Shown here: in pieces, positions 1 to 8,651 of the stretch
How the letters are laid out: each line of letters begins with the position of its first letter
How positions within the stretch are numbered: the stretch's first letter is position 1
Origin: Acidobacteriota bacterium
Lineage (GTDB): Bacteria > Acidobacteriota > Terriglobia > Terriglobales > Acidobacteriaceae
NCBI GenBank assembly: GCA_013289765.1
Contig: JABCZI010000001.1
Coordinates: 372,001 to 436,000, forward strand
Direction: 5' to 3'
Length of the DNA stretch: 64,000 bases
The notes under the pieces: model-generated
Told to the model about the DNA's origin: nothing
Seen by the model: the letters and a program-made list of their open reading frames with translations, nothing else
Databases searched by the model: none
Translations under genes and position numbers: made by a program

Positions 1-317
1 GCGTCGTAAGCGCCGAATCGCCACGATGCAAATGCAACACACAGGAGCATATGCGCCAGAAGCAGGAGCAAAACCTTGAGTTCGATGGTGAGCTTGTTGC
101 GGCGAGTGGCCGGAACCGCGAAAATCAGCGCCAGCAAAGCGATCGCGCCCGTAACTTTCCCGATCGGAATGACGTCGAGCCCGGGAATAAAATCTTCCGG
201 TCGAACGAAATAAATAAACGAGAAGAGAACGAGGGCATAATAGGCTAGAGTGCTTCGCGTCTGGCGCGAGGGCGCCCATTTCCGAGCCGGTTCTATTCTC
301 GGTGCGTTGTGGTTCAT
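1..317 (-). CDS. O-antigen ligase/polymerase-like membrane protein, N-terminal part
   Basis: The gene starts at an ATG at 315-317 and runs off the left edge of the window, so only about 105 residues are visible. After a short basic N-terminus there is a hydrophobic helix (LAYYALVLFSFIYFV), then the segment RPEDFIPGLDVIPIGKVTG and two further hydrophobic stretches. This start is typical of the O-antigen ligase/Wzy-like proteins found in exopolysaccharide clusters. It is the last visible gene of the minus-strand operon, 70 bp after the GT2 gene, which fits a polymerase or ligase for the lipid-linked repeat unit. The family call rests on the N-terminus and the context; the catalytic loop lies outside the window. 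Confidence 0.7.
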   Translation of the reverse strand, partial: MNHNAPRIEPARKWAPSRQTRSTLAYYALVLFSFIYFVRPEDFIPGLDVIPIGKVTGAIALLALIFAVPATRRNKLTIELKVLLLLLAHMLLCVAFASWRFGAYD

Positions 318-387
318 TTCTGCTCCGACTTTGCCGACGAACGTAGTTTTGCGGAATTAGCCAATTCGCACATGGGCCAAATCATTC

Positions 388-1512
388 TCATCGACTCCAG
401 ACGGGTTTTCGTCCGGCCACAAAATTAGCGAACGCTACCACTGCCGCTGTGTTCAGCAGCAAGAAGGTCGCGGCCGCATCGCCCGCGCCTGCTATGATGC
501 TCGGCTTCGGCAATCGGACTAGAGCCAACAGGCCCAGCGCGTAGAAAGCCAACTGCAAAACCAGTGCTGCCCGGTAAACAACGCCGTTCAGCCACAAAGA
601 AGCGACCAGCATTGCCGTGAGCGCAAAAGGAACTGCCAGACGCAGCAACTTGTGACTGACGAACCGCCACAACAACGGATTGCGGCTGGTTATAAGCCAC
701 GGAGCGAGTTGCATCAGTTGATAATTTCCACTCAACGTTCGCACCTTGCGCGAGAATTCGGGGCCGCCACCGAGGTTCGGACTATCCCACGCGCGCGCCC
801 TGCCGTCGAAGATCACACGTTTTTCCTGCCGTGCCACGTGCATCGGAATGTAAACATCATCCAGAATGGTCCCCTCGGGCACTGGAACCAGCAAATTTCG
901 CCGCACCGCGTAAAGAGCGCCGGTCGACCCAACCACCGAACCTGACGCCGACTCCAGTTCGCGAATCTTTTTTTCGATTCTCCAGTACAGGCCCATTCCT
1001 CTGTATGCTTCACCCGATTCGGGATTACCCAGCATCAGCGCTCCGCTCACGCAACCTACTTGCGGGTCTGCGAAGTTTTCCACCAGCAGGCGGACGGCGC
1101 CAGACTCGATTTTCTGCCGTGCATCGGTGAAGACAACCACATCGCCCGCAGCCAGCGAGGTCGCGTCATTCAATCCGGAGGCTTTGCCGCGGGACAACTG
1201 GTTCATCACAACCTGCACTCGCGGATCTTCCGCGTGCTGCCGCAGAATAGCGTCCGTGCGATCTGTCGATCCATCCGAGACCACCACAATCTGGTAGAGC
1301 GCCTGCGGATAGTCCAGTTCCAGCAGGTTTCGCAGTTTTGCCTCAATCCACTGCTCTTCGTTGCGGACAACCATTACGATGGAAATAAAGAGTTGTTGCT
1401 GGGAGCGGAGTACCGGCCAGGGCCGAATACGGGCTCGCAACCACAACCAGCCCATGTAACCCGCGTAGGTATAGGCGATAAGAAGAGCGGAGGCCCAGAA
1501 CACCCAGGTCAT
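388..1512 (-). CDS. GT2 family glycosyltransferase, membrane-anchored
   Basis: A 374-residue inverting glycosyltransferase. It has an N-terminal membrane helix, then the GT2 fold beginning at SIVMVVRNEEQWIEAKL, with the nucleotide-binding VVSDGSTDRTD near residue 80, the metal-binding FTDAR near 130, and ILDDVYIP near 219 as acceptor-side acidic motif. Two or more membrane helices lie in the last 90 residues, as in processive or lipid-acceptor GT2 enzymes. The ATG overlaps the stop of the upstream glycosyl-1-phosphate transferase by 4 bp (ATGA), indicating translational coupling. It probably adds a later sugar of the exopolysaccharide repeat unit to the undecaprenyl carrier. Sugar specificity cannot be read from the sequence. 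Confidence 0.88.
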   Translation of the reverse strand: MTWVFWASALLIAYTYAGYMGWLWLRARIRPWPVLRSQQQLFISIVMVVRNEEQWIEAKLRNLLELDYPQALYQIVVVSDGSTDRTDAILRQHAEDPRVQVVMNQLSRGKASGLNDATSLAAGDVVVFTDARQKIESGAVRLLVENFADPQVGCVSGALMLGNPESGEAYRGMGLYWRIEKKIRELESASGSVVGSTGALYAVRRNLLVPVPEGTILDDVYIPMHVARQEKRVIFDGRARAWDSPNLGGGPEFSRKVRTLSGNYQLMQLAPWLITSRNPLLWRFVSHKLLRLAVPFALTAMLVASLWLNGVVYRAALVLQLAFYALGLLALVRLPKPSIIAGAGDAAATFLLLNTAAVVAFANFVAGRKPVWSR

Positions 1513-2885
1513 TGCGCTCCCCGTCCCAGGAGTACGATCTTAACGGTCTGAAATATGATCAGAAAATCCAGGCCCAGCGAGGCGTTCTTGATATAGAACA
1601 GATCGTACTGGAGCTTTTCGCGGGCATCTGCCAGCGTGTTCCCGTACTTGTATTGCACCTGCGCCCACCCGGTGATGCCTGGCCGCACCACGTGGCGTAC
1701 GCCGTAATAAGGAATTTCTTTGCTCAGCCACTCGACAAACTCGGGACGCTCCGGCCGCGGTCCAACAAAATGCATATCCCCCTTCAGCACGCACCACAAC
1801 TGGGGAATTTCGTCGAGGCGCGAGGAGCGCAGGAACTTGCCCACGCGGGTAATTCGCGGATCATCGTCCGAAGCCCAGGTCGCACCGGTGTCTGCTTCCG
1901 CGTTCGTCCGCATGGTGCGAAACTTGTAGCAGTAAAAAACTTGACCGCGCCTTCCCACGCGCTGCTGCCGGTACAACACTGGGCCAGAGGAATCCATCCG
2001 GACCGCCAGCACAATGAAAGGAAGCAAAGGCAGAGAAAGAATGAGCCCCATAAGGGCAACTGTAAAATTCAACATCCGGCGAAGCAGCCGAAAGACGCTG
2101 CTAAAGCGAAATCCATCGGCGAAAATCAGCCAACTGGGATACAACTGCTCGACTTCAATCCTTCCGGTGATCTTTTCCAGCCAGGAGGTTGCCTCTTCCA
2201 CTTTGACGCCCCCCAGGCGAAGCTCCAGTAATTCTTCCACCGGCAAAGTTCCGCGACGGTTCGGCATGGCGACGATTACGCGATGCACACCTTTTTTCTC
2301 TCTCGCCACGCCAAGAAGATGTGACGCTACGGTGTCACGGGTCAATTCGCCCGGAACATCGCCGGTCCACCCTACAACTTCGATGCCCAGAGTTGAACGT
2401 TCGCGCAGACCCGTCACCAGGCGTTCCGCGCGTTCTCCGGTGCCCAGCACATAAACTCGTTCGCGGAGGAAGGGTTGTTTCACCATCCAGAAATAAGCCC
2501 CGCGCCAACCTAGTAAAGTGAAGGTCAGAATAATGAGTCCAGCCAGTGCCGACCCATTTCCAGGCATAATGTTCGGATAAAGGAAACCGACCGCCGACAG
2601 CGCGAGCGATACAAATCCGAGAACCAGCAAAAGACGAAATATTTGATCCCATTTCGCTCCCACGCTGGAGGAATCGTAAAGATCGAACCAATGGGAAAAG
2701 AGCAAAACCACGCCGGTGACCGCGAGAATCTTCACATAGCCGTTTTCCACATTGAGCAGAAGCCAGCTGTCCTCCCGATTCTGCAACATGGTTCCCATGA
2801 CGAACGAGAGCCAAACAATCATGGCTTCGCCCACCAACAGAACGAGCGTACGCAGCGGATAATAGACTTTGAACAGCCGGATCAC
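1509..2885 (-). CDS. Undecaprenyl-phosphate sugar phosphotransferase (polyprenyl glycosylphosphotransferase)
   Basis: A 458-residue WbaP/EpsB-type initiating transferase. It transfers sugar-1-phosphate to undecaprenyl phosphate, the first step of repeat-unit synthesis at the inner membrane. The N-terminal third holds about four membrane helices. A middle Rossmann-like region (VYVLGTGERAERLV) follows, then the C-terminal bacterial sugar transferase domain with YCYKFRTMRTNAE, GPRPERPEFVEWL and VRPGITGWAQVQYKYG. The start is GTG, preceded by AGGA. It lies 15 bp after the kinase gene and overlaps the GT2 gene by 4 bp. It is close to the TIGR03013/TIGR03025 families that go with exosortase systems. 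The identity of the sugar is unknown. Confidence 0.9.
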   Translation of the reverse strand: MIRLFKVYYPLRTLVLLVGEAMIVWLSFVMGTMLQNREDSWLLLNVENGYVKILAVTGVVLLFSHWFDLYDSSSVGAKWDQIFRLLLVLGFVSLALSAVGFLYPNIMPGNGSALAGLIILTFTLLGWRGAYFWMVKQPFLRERVYVLGTGERAERLVTGLRERSTLGIEVVGWTGDVPGELTRDTVASHLLGVAREKKGVHRVIVAMPNRRGTLPVEELLELRLGGVKVEEATSWLEKITGRIEVEQLYPSWLIFADGFRFSSVFRLLRRMLNFTVALMGLILSLPLLPFIVLAVRMDSSGPVLYRQQRVGRRGQVFYCYKFRTMRTNAEADTGATWASDDDPRITRVGKFLRSSRLDEIPQLWCVLKGDMHFVGPRPERPEFVEWLSKEIPYYGVRHVVRPGITGWAQVQYKYGNTLADAREKLQYDLFYIKNASLGLDFLIIFQTVKIVLLGRGAQ

Positions 2886-2900
2886 GGTTTCTGTCTTCCT

Positions 2901-3851
2901 CTAGGACTTCGTCTCAGTTACATTTTTTCCGGACGCCCCGTAGTAGTAGCGCGAATAGGGGGTGGAAGCACTATTGGTTCCGTTCAGCACCACCCCTACC
3001 AGAGCCTGATCGGGAAATTCTTCTCGCGCCCGTCGCGCCATATCGACGGGTGTGGCATTGGAACGCACGACCATCAACACACCGTCACAGCTCTTGCCCA
3101 GAACGCTGGCATCGGACACCGGAACTGCAGGCGGCGAATCGATGATGATCCAATCGAATAACGCCTCCACCCGTTGCAACAGGAATTTCAGCCGTCCGTT
3201 GGACACCAGTTCCGCGGGATCAGAGATTTCGTCTCCGCTAGGAATCAGAAACAAGTTTTCCATGGGACCGCGCTGCATGATCGAAAACTCGTCGCTCCTG
3301 CCTTGAAGGTAATCGGAGAGGCCTGGGGACGCCGTCGTGCCCAGCATCAGATGAAGGCGTGGACCGCGCAAATCGGCATCGATCAGCAACACCCGGCGTC
3401 CGTGTTGCCGTACCAACACCTGCGCGAGGTTTGACGCAGTGAACGATTTACCTTCTTTTGGCAGCGCACTGGTGATCAGCAGTTTCTTGAGCGTCATCTT
3501 TTCCCGCATGTGATAGAGGCGGGAGCGCAGGGTGCGAAATTCCTCAGTACCGATGGCTGAATCGTCACCGTTGAAGAACAACATCGTCGCATCGGGCTTC
3601 CACTGCAGTTGCGGGCAGCGCGCCAATAAAGCGTCAAGACCGAAAGGGTTTGCAAACGACGGCATAGCCGACGTAAGTGGAATTCCTCCAGAAGGGACCC
3701 CGGTTGCGACCGTTGCGGAAGGATCTTCATCGATCGTCCTCGCAGGCAGCTCAGATCTCTCGGGCGTTGCGAAACTGGAATGCGCTGAACCTCCCTGCGA
3801 TACCGCTCGTTCTTGTTCTGCTTTTTTCAAAGCTTCATGAATTCTGCTCAT
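2901..3851 (-). CDS. CpsD/CapB-type tyrosine-protein kinase
   Basis: A 316-residue cytoplasmic BY-kinase that acts with the Wzz-like protein in the same operon to control polymer length and export. Visible motifs are Walker A SALPKEGKS (128-136), Walker A' VLLIDADLR (154-162) and Walker B IIIDSPP (235-241). The C-terminus carries a tyrosine cluster, YSRYYYG, the usual autophosphorylation tail. The first 90 residues are a low-complexity linker with no membrane helix, so kinase and membrane activator are separate proteins, as in Gram-positive and exosortase-type loci. Its ATG overlaps the next gene by 4 bp. Confidence 0.9.
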   Translation of the reverse strand: MSRIHEALKKAEQERAVSQGGSAHSSFATPERSELPARTIDEDPSATVATGVPSGGIPLTSAMPSFANPFGLDALLARCPQLQWKPDATMLFFNGDDSAIGTEEFRTLRSRLYHMREKMTLKKLLITSALPKEGKSFTASNLAQVLVRQHGRRVLLIDADLRGPRLHLMLGTTASPGLSDYLQGRSDEFSIMQRGPMENLFLIPSGDEISDPAELVSNGRLKFLLQRVEALFDWIIIDSPPAVPVSDASVLGKSCDGVLMVVRSNATPVDMARRAREEFPDQALVGVVLNGTNSASTPYSRYYYGASGKNVTETKS

Positions 3852-4804
3852 AGTTTCCCTTCCTTGGGGAGGTCCTTCTCTTCATCGCGTAAGCGGTCGG
3901 CTAAAGTGGCCAGCGACCGCAAGGCTTCCACTAAATCAAATTTCTCCGCGCCGGCTGCCGCGACCGGCACCGTCATAACACCTGCCGCCGTACTGTCTCC
4001 TAGATCAAAATCTCGGGCCACTCCATCGACTACAGCCGGAGCAATTACTTTCTGTTGATCGACGAACGCGCTTACCAGGCAATGCTCGCACAGCAGATTG
4101 ATCACTCGCGGAATGCCGTTGGCATAGCGGTGAATCGCTACCAAAGACTCCGGGGCAAAAATCTCCTGGCCGTTTGAACCGGCAATTCGCAGCCGCTGCT
4201 GCACGTAAGCCTTGGTTTCGTCCAAGGTAAGCGGATGCGTCTTGGCGCGGAGCGTTAGCCTTTGCCGTAGTTGCCGCAGTTGTGGCTGCTTCAGCTTCTG
4301 CTCCAGTTCGGGCTGGCCGACGAGAACGATCTGCAGCAATTTTTCAGTGAAGGTCTCAAGGTTGGTCAGCATCCTGATCTCTTCCAGCACCTCATCGCTA
4401 AGGTTCTGCGCCTCGTCTACGATGAGCACCGCAGTCTCGCCCGCGCGGTATCGATCCAGCAGCCAGTTGTAGAGTCGCAGCAAGATCTGGCTCTTGGCTT
4501 TTGAGTCGCATAGAATACCGAAATCCGCCATCATGTAATCCAGGAACTGGGGTGTGTTCAGGCGCGAATTGAAGATAAAGGCGGTTGCCACCTGCTGCAG
4601 GCGCAACCACTCCAGCAACTTATTGATCAGGGTTGTTTTGCCCGTCCCAACTTCGCCGGTGAGCAACACAAATCCTTTGCGGCTCTGGATGCCGTATGTC
4701 AGGCAGGCCAGCGCTTCCTCGGTATGCCGCGTCAGAAATAAGTAACGCGGATCGGGGTTGACGTTGAACGGATTGGCCCGTAGGCCATAAAACTCTTTGT
4801 ACAT
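3848..4804 (-). CDS. ExeA/GspA-like AAA ATPase of exosortase-type EPS loci
   Basis: A 318-residue cytoplasmic P-loop ATPase. The N-terminus YKEFYGLRANPFNVNPDP is the signature of ExeA-like ATPases. Walker A is GEVGTGKTT (50-58) and Walker B is AVLIVDEAQNL (125-134). The family TIGR03015 (XrtA-associated ATPase) sits at this place in PEP-CTERM EPS clusters. It lies between the Wzz-like gene (24 bp gap) and cpsD (4 bp overlap). Its exact role in export is not known; coupling of ATP use to export assembly is the usual guess. Confidence 0.87.
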   Translation of the reverse strand: MYKEFYGLRANPFNVNPDPRYLFLTRHTEEALACLTYGIQSRKGFVLLTGEVGTGKTTLINKLLEWLRLQQVATAFIFNSRLNTPQFLDYMMADFGILCDSKAKSQILLRLYNWLLDRYRAGETAVLIVDEAQNLSDEVLEEIRMLTNLETFTEKLLQIVLVGQPELEQKLKQPQLRQLRQRLTLRAKTHPLTLDETKAYVQQRLRIAGSNGQEIFAPESLVAIHRYANGIPRVINLLCEHCLVSAFVDQQKVIAPAVVDGVARDFDLGDSTAAGVMTVPVAAAGAEKFDLVEALRSLATLADRLRDEEKDLPKEGKL

Positions 4805-4828
4805 GGTCTTTCCCTGAGAAACTCCAAC

Positions 4829-6379
4829 CTACAGCCTTGCCATTTCCTTCTCATCCACTCCCTTTTTCCGACTCCAGAAGTGGCCTTTGCCGTTTGTTGC
4901 GACCGTTTCTATGACCCACGGAACCGAAACCAGAAGCGGAAGGCCCAAGGCGGCTTCGACATCCGCCTCAGTGCGAATGCTCTTGTCACGCATCTCAAGC
5001 CAAAGCGTCAAGCCAAGCCCCAAAACCAGACCGGCGCCTAATCCCCCGCCGGCAAACAACAGCCGGTTCGGAAAACTCGGCGAATCCGGAAGACTGGCGG
5101 GATTCAGCAGCGCCATCTGTTCTCCCTGCTGCTGCTGCTGGGCCTGGGTCGCCATCTTCGAGGTGCCCTGCTTGGCCAAGTCGTCCAGATAAACTTTTTG
5201 AGCGTTGTCGTAATCGCGAGCAAGTTCTTTGTACTGGCCCTCCACGGAAGGACTCGACGATACCCGTCCCTGGTAAATTGAAATTTCCTGCTGAAGTTTC
5301 TTTTGATCGCGCGTCGTCTGCGTAATCATGTCCTGATATTGGTGAATCTGCAGCCGCAGTTGACGAATCTCCGGTGGCTCCGATGCCGATCCCTTCTCGC
5401 TTCCCGGATCGGTTGCCTTCGTGGACGAGTCATTGATTGCCGCCAATTGCTTTTTCACTTCTGCGATATCGCCTTTGGTCTTGATCACGTCCGGGTGATC
5501 TTCGGTATAGCGCCCCTGCAGATCGATGAGTTGAGCCTGCAATTGTGAGAGCTGGGTTTGCAGGGTTTGGGGATTGGTCGCGGACAACGCTGTTTTCCAT
5601 GCCGCCAGTTGTTGCGCGAGCATCGATTCGGTATAGGCCTTGTCCTGAGTCGCCCGGTTCAAGGCTTGGGTATTCGCATCCAGTTGCGAATTCAAGCCCA
5701 TCAGGATCTTCATATTGTTATCTTCGTCTCCAGGAAGCTGGCCCATGTGCTGGTTCTTGAAGGCTGCGAGTTTCTTATCCAGATCGTCGAGATTCTGCTT
5801 GGCTTCCTCCACCTGCTTGGTGAGGAAAAGAGTTGTACCTTGGGTCGCATCCTGCCTGGATTTGAGATCTTCTTCGAGCAGCATCGAAGTCAGGTCGGTG
5901 CAGATTTGCTGGGCTTCGCGCGCGCTTGATGCCGTGTAATTTACGTTGAATCCAGGCACCGGGCTGCTCTGCTGGCCGGGCTTCTTCTTGGGGCCCGAAC
6001 CGAACTGCGACAAATCGGTGATCACCGGCTGGATCGTCATGTTGAGGCGAATGTTGTCCATCACATCGTCGACATTCTGGCCTCCTTTGGCCAAGCCCCA
6101 GCGATCCACCATGGGCCGCAATCGGCTCGGGCTCAGCACCTGCTGTTCGATCGTGGCAATGTGCTGCGTCAGGTCCTCGGTGAATACCTGCTGCACGACC
6201 GCATCTGGAATCTTTGGCGCTTCCACCAGCACCAGCGACTGAGATGTGTATTTAGGCGAGAAAGCGTACGACACTATGAATCCGGCCAACGGCGCCAGCA
6301 GCGCAGGGATCAGAATCACCTTGATCCGGCGGCGAAACATCGCCAGATAATCGTCCATCGTCAGTTCGCGATTTTCCAT
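4829..6379 (-). CDS. Wzz/GumC-like polysaccharide chain-length determinant
   Basis: A 516-residue inner-membrane protein. It has an N-terminal Wzz domain with a first membrane helix at about 19-42 (VILIPALLAPLAGFIVSYAF) and a long periplasmic part rich in Gln, Lys and Asp heptads (about 180-400) expected to form coiled coils. A second membrane helix near 437-460 is preceded by the proline-rich PASLPDSPSFPNRL typical of GumC proteins. It sets polymer length and bridges to the outer-membrane channel, with the separate CpsD kinase as cytoplasmic partner. A poly-Gln stretch (QAQQQQQGEQ) lies just before the second helix. It corresponds to the TIGR03007 type. Confidence 0.88.
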   Translation of the reverse strand: MENRELTMDDYLAMFRRRIKVILIPALLAPLAGFIVSYAFSPKYTSQSLVLVEAPKIPDAVVQQVFTEDLTQHIATIEQQVLSPSRLRPMVDRWGLAKGGQNVDDVMDNIRLNMTIQPVITDLSQFGSGPKKKPGQQSSPVPGFNVNYTASSAREAQQICTDLTSMLLEEDLKSRQDATQGTTLFLTKQVEEAKQNLDDLDKKLAAFKNQHMGQLPGDEDNNMKILMGLNSQLDANTQALNRATQDKAYTESMLAQQLAAWKTALSATNPQTLQTQLSQLQAQLIDLQGRYTEDHPDVIKTKGDIAEVKKQLAAINDSSTKATDPGSEKGSASEPPEIRQLRLQIHQYQDMITQTTRDQKKLQQEISIYQGRVSSSPSVEGQYKELARDYDNAQKVYLDDLAKQGTSKMATQAQQQQQGEQMALLNPASLPDSPSFPNRLLFAGGGLGAGLVLGLGLTLWLEMRDKSIRTEADVEAALGLPLLVSVPWVIETVATNGKGHFWSRKKGVDEKEMARL

Positions 6380-6426
6380 ATTGTTCGGTACCCGTTCCGC
6401 TGGCCGTTGAGGGCCAGCCTCAAAAA

Positions 6427-7977
6427 TTAGTCAAGCCGGATCGGCCGGGGAGTCCAATCCAGTCCGATTGAACCCACTTGACGCCGAGACGTGTTACTGC
6501 ACCCCACTGTGCCGGCAGAGCTGAACAAAGTCGGCGCCACCGGACACGCAGTATCGAAGCTCATGTGGTTGTACTGATAACTCAAAAATCCTCGGAAATT
6601 ACGTCCGAACTGCCGGTGCAGCCCTGCTCCGGCATACAAATAGCTAAAACTGTTCGCGTTGACGGTAGAACCGCCAAGCTGAAGCCGGCTGTTCTTGGTG
6701 TAGCCCAGGTCCCCAAAAATATCCCAAACGCGGCTCAATGGTCTTTGCGCCGCGAAACTCACAATGTCGCTGCGCGAGCCCGCGAAAAGTCCGGAGCCAC
6801 TGGTATTAAAGCGCTCATAACTCAGAGAGAGCGACGTTTTTGGAAATTTGTAGCGGATCGAAACGCGACCCGCGACACCGGTGTGGTTGGCGATCTGGGA
6901 CACACCCACTAAATTCCCTCCGATGCTCGAACAGTTGCTCGTAGGGATTTCCACGGGAATGCCCAGATAAGTACACACGTACGCGACGTCGCTGGTATGA
7001 GTAAATTGGGGTCCCGCGCCGATGGTGAAATCCATGCGCCCGGAAATGCGGTGACCGTACATGGCCTGCAAAACGTGCGAGTGCACTGCGGTACCGACGG
7101 TAGAAAAATTAAAGCCCTGGTACCCATAACTCAGCGCGATCTGATCCTTCGGATTCAGGATTCGGTCATAGCCGACTTGTACAGTCTCTTCACTGCTACC
7201 AATGAAAGCAATGTTCTCAGGGGTGCCGGTCAAGGAAGTAAGGCCACCGTAGAAATGTACGATTCCGTAGCCAGCGGAGAGCGTCATTGAGGACTTCGGA
7301 CTCAGGTTCTCAACGATATCCGCTAATCCCAAATTCGTAAGACGTGGCACCTGACCGACGGAGATGCCGCTTCCACCGTTGAACGAACTGGTCTGTCCGC
7401 CGAAAGCAGCGGCTCCAAGCATGCCCGAGCCCAGGCTCGCGAGCCCTGAGTTATAAGCCCCACTCCCGCCATAGGCTTCGAAACCAAAATTACCTTCGGG
7501 AAGGTAACTGAATGAATCGCGAATGGCCAATTGCCCGCGCCGCCAGTTGATCCTGTTGTCTATGTCGAATTGCTGCAGTTGCTGCAACCCGAGGCCCTTC
7601 TGGTCGTAATAGATCACGCCGCCGATGTAATCCATTGCTACCTGATAGTTTTTCCAGAGCTTCTGCAGCGTCAGGCTGCCTAACCCTCGCGTGACTGGGC
7701 TCACGGTTGACCCGCCTAGAGTGTCGCCGGCGTTAGAATCCACGGACTCGCTGAAATGCAGGCCGGGTAGCAGGAAACTCTCCGGAGCAGAGTGGGGCTC
7801 GAGCGACGGCTGGTCGATGGCGGATATGGGCGGGTTCTCACTCACCGTAGGTGCAGGATTTTCCTGTCCAAAGGCGGGTGCTGGGGAAGGCGCAGGCGGT
7901 TCGTCGCCTTGCGCCCAGGCCGCGCTGACCACAGACAGGGTCAGCGTTAGGGTCAAAATGATTTGGCCTTTGTTCAT
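6427..7977 (-). CDS. Outer-membrane beta-barrel protein of the EPS locus
   Basis: A 516-residue secreted protein. The chosen start gives a clean signal peptide, NKGQIILTLTLTLSVVSAAWAQ, 34 bp after the export gene with GGAAGAGG upstream; a longer reading from 8022 would overlap that gene. A Pro/Ala-rich segment follows, then about 400 residues of alternating aromatic and hydrophobic strands (for example VAMDYIGGVIYY, TLSAGYGIVHFYGG, SIRYKFPKTSLSLSYERF) ending in IGLDWTPRPIRLD. This resembles the beta-barrel proteins paired with exosortase-type EPS operons. Place in the operon suggests a role in secretion across the outer membrane. The strand pattern supports a barrel; the specific role is inferred. 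Confidence 0.75.
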   Translation of the reverse strand: MNKGQIILTLTLTLSVVSAAWAQGDEPPAPSPAPAFGQENPAPTVSENPPISAIDQPSLEPHSAPESFLLPGLHFSESVDSNAGDTLGGSTVSPVTRGLGSLTLQKLWKNYQVAMDYIGGVIYYDQKGLGLQQLQQFDIDNRINWRRGQLAIRDSFSYLPEGNFGFEAYGGSGAYNSGLASLGSGMLGAAAFGGQTSSFNGGSGISVGQVPRLTNLGLADIVENLSPKSSMTLSAGYGIVHFYGGLTSLTGTPENIAFIGSSEETVQVGYDRILNPKDQIALSYGYQGFNFSTVGTAVHSHVLQAMYGHRISGRMDFTIGAGPQFTHTSDVAYVCTYLGIPVEIPTSNCSSIGGNLVGVSQIANHTGVAGRVSIRYKFPKTSLSLSYERFNTSGSGLFAGSRSDIVSFAAQRPLSRVWDIFGDLGYTKNSRLQLGGSTVNANSFSYLYAGAGLHRQFGRNFRGFLSYQYNHMSFDTACPVAPTLFSSAGTVGCSNTSRRQVGSIGLDWTPRPIRLD

Positions 7978-8011
7978 CCTTATTCCTCTTCCACTTTTTC
8001 TTTTAGCAAGC

Positions 8012-8635
8012 TTACGGAACAACGATCGTATCTCCCGGTTTCAGAACGATATTCTGTTGCGTATCCCGTCCCTTGATTGCATCCTTATAGTGAAATGGCA
8101 GTTTGATCTGCTGGCCGTTCTCCCCCACCCGGAGAAGGTAAATCGCCCTGAGATTGGAGAACTGAGTAAATCCCGCGCTCGATAAGGCCTGCAACACCGT
8201 CATGTGAGGCAGCAACGGCATCGGACCGGAATGAACCACTTCGCCCAGCACAAAAATTCGCTGGCTGTTCATCGCCGTCACCACCACGGTCACACGCGGG
8301 TCAGCGATGTATTTTTTTAATTTGTCATGAATCGAAGTCCCGAGTTGCATGGGAGTCATACCCGCAGCCTGTACATCGTCGAGAAGAGGTATCGAAATTT
8401 TCCCGTCGGGACGCACCGGCAGAGTGACACTCATGTCGGGTTCTTTCCAGACCGTAATGTGCAGCGTATCGTCAGCCCCAATGATGTAATCGACCGGGGC
8501 TTGCCCGGAGGCTTGAACTTCTGGTGGCGCCTTTTGAGCCTTGTCGGAACCTGGGTGGGGCTCGTCCTGCGCCCGCACTCCAACGGTAACCAATCCTAAT
8601 AGCGCCAGGCACGCCAACTTTGCTACTCTTGTCAT
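8012..8635 (-). CDS. Wza-like polysaccharide export protein
   Basis: A 207-residue secreted protein from the ATG at 8635, which has AGGAG six bases upstream and gives the signal peptide TRVAKLACLALLGLVTVGVRAQ. An upstream in-frame start at 8665 would overlap the preceding stop. The mature part has the Poly_export domain (DYIGADDTLHITVWKEPDMS, VRPDGKISIPLLDDVQAAG) followed by one SLBB-type segment (RIFVLGEVVHSGPMPL) and a final KPGDTIVVP. There is no lipobox cysteine and no C-terminal amphipathic helix as in E. coli Wza, so it is a short form that probably works with the beta-barrel encoded next to it. Confidence 0.88.
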   Translation of the reverse strand: MTRVAKLACLALLGLVTVGVRAQDEPHPGSDKAQKAPPEVQASGQAPVDYIIGADDTLHITVWKEPDMSVTLPVRPDGKISIPLLDDVQAAGMTPMQLGTSIHDKLKKYIADPRVTVVVTAMNSQRIFVLGEVVHSGPMPLLPHMTVLQALSSAGFTQFSNLRAIYLLRVGENGQQIKLPFHYKDAIKGRDTQQNIVLKPGDTIVVP

Positions 8636-8651
8636 GCGCTCTCCTATCGAG